This document shows, in pieces, positions 1-5,209 of a stretch of DNA of 5,209 nt. Numbering within the stretch: the stretch's first letter is position 1; every line of letters begins with the position of its first letter. Source of the stretch: Eubacteriales bacterium (GTDB taxonomy: Bacteria > Bacillota > Clostridia > JAQUNY01); contig JAQUNY010000130.1 of assembly GCA_028717405.1 (NCBI GenBank), positions 1 to 5,209 on the forward strand. Direction: 5' to 3'. Made by a program: the position numbers and the translations under genes. Below the pieces are notes generated by a model that worked only from the letters and a program-made list of their open reading frames with translations, was not told the DNA's origin and did no database searches.

Positions 1-260
1 TATGCGATCTTGCGAAAGCTTCTGGCCTCACGCACGCACAGTTTATTAACTGTTTTAAATTGGAACTCGGCACTACACCTTCACAGTACGTTTCAGAGCT
101 AAGGACAAATAAGGCAAAGAAGCTCCTGACCGAAACAAACTATAAGATAAAAGAAATAGCAGCAATGTGCGGATATGAAAATGAGTACTATTTCAGCAAC
201 GATTTTAAAAAGAGGACTATGCTGAATCCTCTGAAATTCAGACACATGCATTTGCTATAG
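1..260 (+). CDS. AraC-family transcriptional regulator, C-terminal part (5' end outside window)
   Basis: This is the DNA-binding end of an AraC/XylS-type regulator. The frame is open from the left edge (first full codon at position 3) to a TAG at 258-260, so the TTG at 60 is an internal Leu codon and not the start. The visible 85 residues contain both helix-turn-helix units of the domain. The first runs from about DLAKASGLTHAQF through FKLELGTTPSQYV. Next comes the linker helix LRTNKAKKLLTET. The second unit is IKEIAAMCGYENEYYFSNDFKK, followed by the terminal NPLKFR that usually closes the family. The Gly common before the final Pro (TGxSP) is replaced, reading RTMLNP. The sensor domain is not visible, so ligand and subtype (one-component, or a response regulator with an AraC output domain) cannot be told. 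It converges on the sugar operon and may regulate it, but only by context. Confidence 0.93.
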   Translation, partial: CDLAKASGLTHAQFINCFKLELGTTPSQYVSELRTNKAKKLLTETNYKIKEIAAMCGYENEYYFSNDFKKRTMLNPLKFRHMHLL

Positions 261-279
261 TCATTTAAAAGCCAATGAC
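260..279. repeat. Short inverted repeat at the tail-to-tail gene junction
   Basis: GTCATT at 260-265 pairs with AATGAC at 274-279 around an eight-base loop. It overlaps the last base of the AraC stop codon and the final codons of the glycoside hydrolase. The stem is short and AT-rich and has no T-run on either side, so it is at best a weak structure and not a standard terminator. A second, wider pair, ATGCATTT (246-253) and AAATGCAT (293-300), encloses it. Confidence 0.3.
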
Positions 280-2526
280 CGGACAACAGGTGAAATGCAT
301 CATCCATTCCCTTTCTCCGCCCTCGTCCGAATCAAATTCAATTTCCACAATATTACCAGCGTGTCTACTGATATTTATGGAACAAACCTTATCCATGCGT
401 ATATCACATAATTTATAATTGTCAGGGACATATACAACCAGTCTGTAAGTTTCATTTGATACAACATATGACCTGCCCTTCAGCGCCATATCCTCCTTAA
501 GCCACGTAATATCAAGTAAATCATGCACTCCCTGCGCAATATGTCTCGAAGTCGATATTATCTGCGGATTCTCTGATATTTTATTAATACTAATTACGTT
601 GACAGCAAACGGCGAAAGTCTGATACTGGTTTTATCACCACATATGTCAATGCGCCTTTGGCTCCAGTACTCATACAGGATATATTTCTCACCGTTACTG
701 GCATCAAGGTTAAGATCCTGATTCAAGTCAATGCTTACTTCAATATCCTTGTCACTAAGATTGAACACACCTGCTATATTCCACGATCCGAACTTCTTCT
801 CTACATTCAGGTTGATTATGATATATGGTTTATCTCTGTTTTTCTCGTATAAATCCATCGGATGTATATCGGCTGCTGGTGTTACTCTTCTTAATAATTC
901 AACTCTTTCGTTCTCAAGATCAGGCAGATTATCTCCATAATTTATCGGTAACCCTGTGAGAGCATACATCGAGACTCTAGAACGGGCTTGATTCATATTG
1001 CAGTATTCGCTGCGTACAATGATGTTATCCATATCTGCATACCACAGGATGTTGTGATAAAGATAATAAGCAAACAACTTATCCACGCCATTTTTAATAA
1101 ATCTATTCCAACTGAATATATCCTCACCTATCCTAGCTCCATCGAAATAATCGGCAGCAAATAATATACTCCTTGATGACCCTCCTGAGCAAGAAAGCAT
1201 ATACCTGTTATTACCTGATGTTCTCCTGCAGGCTTCAATTATATTCCTTAAAGCTTTTTCAGAGGAAACACTCCTATCGTGAAACCTGTCATGGTATTTG
1301 TCATAAATTTCCAGGGATATGGGAAGGCTGTCCAATTTAATTGCCTCATATCCCCAATCAAGCAGCTGCCTTAAGACAGCAGGCACAAATTCTGCCAATA
1401 CGCCAGGGTGTGTTGGATCAATCCACCACTGACCTACCCACGTGGGTTCATGTGCTAATATCCATTCCGGATTCTCATTTAACATTGCATTTTTATTCGT
1501 ATCGTTTGTAGGAGCTATCCATAAAGCAGGTATCAGGCCCAGGTTTCTGATTCTGTCAGCCATATGCTTCAAGCCTTCTGGATACCTTTCCCTGTTGGGA
1601 TGGAAAATATCCACACCTTCTTTTTCTGTTCCAAGGATATTACTGTGGTACCATTCCCAATCTATCCAAATATAGCGGGCTCCATATTCCTTAAGGTTTG
1701 CAGCCATCCACTCAGCGTTTCTCATGACTGTATTTTCTGATGCATTGAATTTTACTGCGTTCCATGTCATCCAGCCTGCGGGGGGATTGGGGAATTTATT
1801 TTTCCGGTTTATTGGTCTGTGCGGCACTTTATATTTATTTGTATAATAATCTTCCAGGATCCTTATACCAAACGACAATAACCTACCTGAGTTATCCGGC
1901 ATAATTGCGCTGACATTATAACAACTGTTTTCCCAGTCATATTTGATCCTTACTGTTCTAACTCCAGTGACTTCCAGGAGTGCATCTGTCAATCTATCGT
2001 ACAGTGCTTTGTCATTTTTGGAAGCAGCTGGACCATGTGCTGCTCTTAAAGCATTTCCTTCACCACTGAGGCACACGGCATAGGTTGATTTTTCCGGTTC
2101 TTTTCCCCAAAGCAGACTGCCGTTTATCTTAACATCGATATTGATTCTGGCATCATCATTATTAATATTAACATGAGCATCATTAATATTATCAGACTCA
2201 TCTTCATTTACTGCCCATGAAACAGCAGCGCTGATTCCGCAAATATCAGCCTGAAATTCAATTACTAACACCTTCAGCAAATCAGTTCCCTCAAAATATT
2301 TTACTGTTAGCTTCTCTGCATCCGGAAGTTTTTTATGTTCAAAAACAACCTTCCCAAATCCTGCTAGGACAGCCTTATAGCAGCTAAATGCATTATCCAG
2401 ATAAGCTTTAGATATCATAACTTGCCCATTTTTCAGAATTATGCCTTTCCCTTCGTAATAGAAGGAAAATACATGCAAGCACTCATTATACTCGACTGAA
2501 TATTTACCATAATTCAGATAATGCAC
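265..2526 (-). CDS. GH36/GH27-like (clan GH-D) alpha-galactosidase-type glycoside hydrolase
   Basis: Predicted cytoplasmic retaining alpha-glycosidase of 753 residues, near the usual size of GH36 enzymes, with no signal peptide. Domains in order: N-terminal beta-rich domain (about 1-245); TIM barrel (about 248-545) opening with PAGWMTWNAVKF; C-terminal beta domain (about 565-648); and a further beta-rich domain (about 650-753) containing ISTSRHIAQG. Barrel motifs: IWIDWEW (286-292), GLIPALWIAP (330-339), IKLDS with likely nucleophile Asp399, CSGGSSR (446-452), RIGEDIFSW with likely acid/base Asp469, and WYADMDN (495-501). The Asp-Asp pair that binds galactose in typical alpha-galactosidases is here Asp289-Trp290, so galactose specificity is uncertain. 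An Asn/Asp-rich stretch (113-134) interrupts the N-terminal domain. The GTG start is chosen because a strong Shine-Dalgarno precedes it and the next Met is residue 37. It is the last gene of the operon, 50 bases after the oxidoreductase. The family call is firm; the substrate is not. Confidence 0.88.
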   Translation of the reverse strand: MHYLNYGKYSVEYNECLHVFSFYYEGKGIILKNGQVMISKAYLDNAFSCYKAVLAGFGKVVFEHKKLPDAEKLTVKYFEGTDLLKVLVIEFQADICGISAAVSWAVNEDESDNINDAHVNINNDDARINIDVKINGSLLWGKEPEKSTYAVCLSGEGNALRAAHGPAASKNDKALYDRLTDALLEVTGVRTVRIKYDWENSCYNVSAIMPDNSGRLLSFGIRILEDYYTNKYKVPHRPINRKNKFPNPPAGWMTWNAVKFNASENTVMRNAEWMAANLKEYGARYIWIDWEWYHSNILGTEKEGVDIFHPNRERYPEGLKHMADRIRNLGLIPALWIAPTNDTNKNAMLNENPEWILAHEPTWVGQWWIDPTHPGVLAEFVPAVLRQLLDWGYEAIKLDSLPISLEIYDKYHDRFHDRSVSSEKALRNIIEACRRTSGNNRYMLSCSGGSSRSILFAADYFDGARIGEDIFSWNRFIKNGVDKLFAYYLYHNILWYADMDNIIVRSEYCNMNQARSRVSMYALTGLPINYGDNLPDLENERVELLRRVTPAADIHPMDLYEKNRDKPYIIINLNVEKKFGSWNIAGVFNLSDKDIEVSIDLNQDLNLDASNGEKYILYEYWSQRRIDICGDKTSIRLSPFAVNVISINKISENPQIISTSRHIAQGVHDLLDITWLKEDMALKGRSYVVSNETYRLVVYVPDNYKLCDIRMDKVCSINISRHAGNIVEIEFDSDEGGEREWMMHFTCCPVIGF
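2150..2191. repeat. Imperfect direct repeat inside the glycoside hydrolase gene
   Basis: The plus strand shows GCATCAT followed by an ATTAATATTA-like stretch twice, at 2150-2170 and 2177-2191; the first copy carries six extra bases. On the coding strand this falls within a low-complexity peptide with three related units, roughly NINDAHV, NINNDDARI and NIDVKI (residues 113-134). It looks like a small in-frame tandem expansion in the N-terminal beta domain, possibly by replication slippage. The peptide alternates Ile/Val with Asn/Asp, so it could form an extended beta hairpin or an acidic surface loop. Confidence 0.5.
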
Positions 2527-2532
2527 ACCTGT

Positions 2533-2540
2533 CCCTCCTT
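2533..2540 (-). promoter_or_regulatory. Ribosome binding site of the glycoside hydrolase gene
   Basis: The minus strand reads AAGGAGGG, a near-perfect complement to the 16S rRNA 3' end, six bases before the GTG at 2526-2524. This strong site decides the non-ATG start, since the first in-frame ATG is 36 codons further on and would remove the opening of the N-terminal domain. Confidence 0.85.
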
Positions 2541-2576
2541 CTTTGCTTATACTGCTCTAACGGTATACAGAAAACA

Positions 2577-3920
2577 CTATTTATCCGGTTCCAAAATGCA
2601 GCCCGTTTCAAGCATTCTGCTTCTTATCATATCATATGGGACTTCTTTTATAGCTACATTATCCCTTGCTGAAAGCGCCGCGGTAATGCCTGCTGCCTGC
2701 CCGGTCACCATACATGTAGTCATCATCCTGAAAGTGTCAAAAACATGCGGATCCGCGGATATGCAACGTCCGCATGCCAACACATTAGTAAATCTTACTG
2801 GAATAAGCGCATCAAGCGGAATGGCACTTATGCCTTGCATAACATTACGCCATTTCGGCGTAAATTCTTTTTTTACACTGTGTGAACCATAGCTCTTGGT
2901 AATAAGGGCAATGGGCTTTTCTGGTAATTCATCAGCTGCAATAATATCTTTAGTGAGTTTTCCGATACCTATTATCCCGCGTCCCGCCCTTACGCCTACC
3001 TGTATAGCTGAATTTATAAGGTAACAATGCTTAAAGCCCGGTATTTCCCGTCTTAAGAAGTCAACTATTTCGGGTATCTGCTCGCGAAGTTCCGCATCCA
3101 TCCTGGTCATATCAGCCGAGTCGACACTCATCCCCAGTGCTTTGTTGAAACCTATCTGTACTACACCGGGAGTCAGGCGGTGGCCTATGGCAAGGTGCGG
3201 CAATACATTGGCTGGTGTTTTGCCGGCTTCATACAGGTTTTTATATACTTTATTGTTCACTTCCCTGTTAAAAGCTGTCACCCCACCTACTTCAAACGAC
3301 ATGGATTTGTGCATTGATTCCTCAAAAGAATACATGACAGTTCCTATCCCGCCTCCCGCACGATATATCATGTGCGCATCGCCTGTCGCATCAACAAATG
3401 TTTTAGCTTTTATAAGGCATGGCCCTTCAAGACAGTCCACAGCCGCCGCAACTATTCTGCCTCCTTCCTCTACCGCACCGAACAGGTGTGCATAGAAAAG
3501 GCTGACAACGCCTGACTTATTGAGCAAGCGGTTGCTTGCTATGCGGATGCTTTCTACAGTCGAGACAACTTTGTAAAGTAACTGCCTTTTATTAATCGGA
3601 AGATATTCCGGCATGAAATAATCTTCTATCATAAAAGATGCATCATGCAGTTCCTCATCAAGTATTCTAATAAGCTCATCAGCCACCCCTCCAATGATTT
3701 GCTTTCCGTTACTGGAAAACAGAAAATACAGGGGACAGCAGCCATTTGTCGCGACACCGCCAGGAAATCCATATTGCTCTACCAGTATAGTCTTCATACC
3801 CATCCTGGCAGCTGATACTGCGGCTCCGATCCCGCCTGGTCCGGCACCTATGACTGCAACATCATATTCACCGATAACAGGAAAGCTGGCACGATCAAAC
3901 AGATATTTAGTTTTAATCAT
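2577..3920 (-). CDS. FAD-dependent oxidoreductase (FAD_oxidored / PF12831-like)
   Basis: A 447-residue cytoplasmic flavoprotein with no signal peptide. The N-terminal Rossmann fold is clear: YDVAVIGAGPGG carries GxGxxG at Gly25, Gly27 and Gly30, and the second strand ends in Glu48 (ILVEQ), which in this fold binds the adenosine ribose. GFPGGVATNG follows, as is usual in this family, then a Cys61-Cys62 pair. FVDATGDA (175-182) is the middle nucleotide-fold motif. The C-terminal FAD motif is LACGRCISAD (381-390) with FRMMTTCMVTGQAAG (397-411). The conserved arginine-rich segment, often RETRRI in relatives, is RAGRGIIG (311-318). Members are widespread in sugar-degradation clusters, but the substrate of most is unknown. 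It sits between a sugar-binding protein and a glycosidase, so a sugar, glycoside or aglycone is the likely substrate (inference). The ATG start has a good ribosome binding site. Family certain; reaction unknown. Confidence 0.9.
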   Translation of the reverse strand: MIKTKYLFDRASFPVIGEYDVAVIGAGPGGIGAAVSAARMGMKTILVEQYGFPGGVATNGCCPLYFLFSSNGKQIIGGVADELIRILDEELHDASFMIEDYFMPEYLPINKRQLLYKVVSTVESIRIASNRLLNKSGVVSLFYAHLFGAVEEGGRIVAAAVDCLEGPCLIKAKTFVDATGDAHMIYRAGGGIGTVMYSFEESMHKSMSFEVGGVTAFNREVNNKVYKNLYEAGKTPANVLPHLAIGHRLTPGVVQIGFNKALGMSVDSADMTRMDAELREQIPEIVDFLRREIPGFKHCYLINSAIQVGVRAGRGIIGIGKLTKDIIAADELPEKPIALITKSYGSHSVKKEFTPKWRNVMQGISAIPLDALIPVRFTNVLACGRCISADPHVFDTFRMMTTCMVTGQAAGITAALSARDNVAIKEVPYDMIRSRMLETGCILEPDK

Positions 3921-3926
3921 ATATTT

Positions 3927-3931
3927 CTCCC
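3927..3931 (-). promoter_or_regulatory. Ribosome binding site of the FAD oxidoreductase gene
   Basis: The minus strand reads GGGAG, then six bases (AAATAT), then the ATG at 3920-3918. Spacing and sequence are standard for a Firmicute and support this start, which lies about 20 residues before the Rossmann fold strand. Confidence 0.75.
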
Positions 3932-3967
3932 ATCAGCCTTACACTTCTTATATCAATGCTTTCTCTA

Positions 3968-5209
3968 TTATTTTAACATAGCTTCTTCTATGATCGATTC
4001 AACTTCCGGTTTAAGAGCCTCAATTGCAGAAGCGGCCGTCGTATTCACGGCAACGATTTTATCGAATACTTCTTTTGTCATCCTTGTGATCGTCGGAGGA
4101 AAGTTATCTACGTATTCTTCTATTTTTACTGTCTTGCTCTTATAAATATCTTCATAATACTTATAGTCTCTGGGATCATATATTATTGTCTGAGCATTTA
4201 ATGATACAAGGTCATTAATATCGGAATAATATTTTTTTGTGGGATCTGATGTGAATTGCCAATAAGCAAACGCCTCTATCACTGCATCAGGATTGTCCAG
4301 ATTAATCGGGAAATGATATCTGTGATTACCTGCGTTCTTCTGCACAGTAGCATTTCCTGTATTATCGGGACCATATGGCATCTCTTCATATCTTATATCT
4401 TGCCCCGGATATGACGCTCTCATAGTAACACCATACCAACCATCCCTAATCAGCATTGCAGCCCTGCCACTGAAGAATTCGGGTTCTGCGTTTTTATTGG
4501 GTATGACCTTATATGTATTATACAAGTCGCTGATAAACTGAAGTGCCCTCAATGACCTTGAATTACTTAAATTATAAATATATTTACCTTCACTCAGTGT
4601 TATAAGTGGCTCAAGGTTGGAACATAAAAATGCCCTGGCAACAGTAACACTGTTGCATGTTGCTGCACCCCATTGGTCAATAATGCCGTCACCATTTGTA
4701 TCTTTTGTAGTTTTCATCGCAACATCTGCAAATGTTTCCCATGTCCAATTATTTTTAGCCTTATATTCAGACAGCATCGGTATGCCTTCCCTGCCTAATA
4801 TACTGTCGTGGTAGAACAAGGCATAAGGCAGATGTATACTGAATTCTCCGAATGAATATATGCTTTTGGGATATAATATACCATAATTCAATCCCGCGTC
4901 AAAATTGTGCCATCTTGGCTGGCTCCAGTCAATATGGTCGTTTAGCGGTAATATCAAGTTAAGTTTTTCCATACTCGCCGTATTAACTTTTGACATTCTG
5001 AATGCATCTGCAAAATATACTCCGGCCATTGAAGAGTCAATAACTATTTTCTTAACCCCATTTAAGCCACCTGATACCAGTACAAATTCAAACTTGCAGT
5101 TGTATAGACTTTCCGCCTCGTTTAAAAGATTCGTCCTGACGACATCCATTTCCTGCAGCTGGTTACCGAGTGGGTTCTGGGGCTGTGTTGATTCAGCCAT
5201 GAGGAATTT
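3968..5209 (-). CDS. ABC transporter sugar-binding protein (extracellular solute-binding family 1), 5' end outside window
   Basis: Probable lipid-anchored substrate-binding protein of a CUT1-type carbohydrate ABC importer. The reading frame is open to the right edge. The first Met (codon 5200-5198) has no ribosome binding site and no signal peptide after it, and QPQNPLGNQ resembles the segment just after the first strand of the mature domain. The true start and lipobox therefore lie beyond the window; residue numbers here count from that Met. Visible hallmarks: NNWTWETFADVAMK (150-163), the calcium-loop-like DTNGDGIIDQWG (167-178) common in this family, and FFSGRAAMLIRDGW (242-255). Trp92, Trp97 and Trp255 are candidates for sugar stacking. 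It ends with a TAA at 3970-3968, 47 bases before the oxidoreductase. No permease genes follow it, so they probably lie upstream, outside the window. The ligand cannot be told from the sequence. Confidence 0.9.
   Translation of the reverse strand, partial: KFLMAESTQPQNPLGNQLQEMDVVRTNLLNEAESLYNCKFEFVLVSGGLNGVKKIVIDSSMAGVYFADAFRMSKVNTASMEKLNLILPLNDHIDWSQPRWHNFDAGLNYGILYPKSIYSFGEFSIHLPYALFYHDSILGREGIPMLSEYKAKNNWTWETFADVAMKTTKDTNGDGIIDQWGAATCNSVTVARAFLCSNLEPLITLSEGKYIYNLSNSRSLRALQFISDLYNTYKVIPNKNAEPEFFSGRAAMLIRDGWYGVTMRASYPGQDIRYEEMPYGPDNTGNATVQKNAGNHRYHFPINLDNPDAVIEAFAYWQFTSDPTKKYYSDINDLVSLNAQTIIYDPRDYKYYEDIYKSKTVKIEEYVDNFPPTITRMTKEVFDKIVAVNTTAASAIEALKPEVESIIEEAMLK

Larger units (their letters stand above)
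265..5209 (-). other. Probable operon: binding protein, FAD oxidoreductase, glycoside hydrolase
   Basis: Three genes on one strand are separated by 47 bases (3921-3967) and 50 bases (2527-2576). Neither gap contains a stem-loop followed by a T-run, and neither shows a good pair of promoter hexamers, though each has a ribosome binding site. Co-transcription from a promoter to the right of the window is the simplest reading. The order suggests uptake first, then intracellular processing by oxidation and glycosidic cleavage. Confidence 0.7.

Noticed and set aside
60..260. A short standalone protein starting at the TTG at position 60
   Set aside because: The frame continues upstream to the window edge and encodes the first helix-turn-helix of the AraC domain, so position 60 is internal.
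260..279. Bidirectional intrinsic terminator
   Set aside because: The stem is six base pairs with only two G-C pairs and has no T-run on either strand, so it does not meet the usual form of an intrinsic terminator.
2541..2576. Possible internal promoter before the glycosidase gene (TATAAG on the minus strand)
   Set aside because: No matching -35 hexamer at 16-18 bases upstream; the candidates there share at most three of six bases with TTGACA.
2521..2892. Open reading frame of 123 codons on the plus strand
   Set aside because: It lies mostly antisense to the FAD oxidoreductase 3' end, has no recognisable domain and no ribosome binding site; the minus-strand gene has clear family motifs across the same bases.
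3142..3495. Open reading frame of 117 codons on the plus strand
   Set aside because: Antisense shadow of the oxidoreductase; Pro/Thr/Ser-rich composition typical of a reverse-strand reading, with no family resemblance.
3921..3967. Possible promoter before the oxidoreductase gene (TTGATA on the minus strand)
   Set aside because: No -10-like hexamer at a proper distance; the following bases are the ribosome binding site and start codon.

Overview
The window looks like a carbohydrate-utilisation locus from a low-to-moderate GC Firmicute, probably a Clostridia or Paenibacillus-type soil, gut or compost bacterium. This rests on the family mix (AraC regulator, CUT1-like sugar-binding protein, GH-D clan glycosidase), strong purine-rich Shine-Dalgarno sequences, one GTG start, and Asn/Lys/Ile-rich proteins. 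The species cannot be named from the sequence.

Layout: the left edge (1-260, + strand) holds the C-terminal DNA-binding end of an AraC-family regulator whose beginning lies outside the window. The rest is on the minus strand and is read right to left. First comes a family 1 extracellular solute-binding protein (3968-5209, its signal peptide cut off by the right edge). Next is an FAD-dependent oxidoreductase of the FAD_oxidored (PF12831-like) type (2577-3920). Last is a 753-residue GH36/GH27-like 'alpha-galactosidase' (265-2526). The gaps between the three genes are only 47 and 50 bases, each with a clear ribosome binding site and no convincing promoter or terminator, so they probably form one operon. 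The AraC gene meets the operon tail to tail, with only 4 bases between the stop codons.

Inferred working: the binding protein captures an oligosaccharide or glycoside outside the cell. ABC permeases, not in this window and presumably encoded upstream (to the right), import it. The two cytoplasmic enzymes, neither with a signal peptide, then process it. The pairing of a flavin oxidoreductase with a glycosidase is the most interesting point, because the oxidoreductase has no obvious role in ordinary alpha-galactoside hydrolysis. In addition, the glycosidase has an altered sugar-recognition motif (IDWEW where alpha-galactosidases usually have an Asp-Asp pair). The substrate may therefore not be a plain alpha-galactoside. 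I see no CRISPR array, RNA gene, insertion sequence or phage gene.
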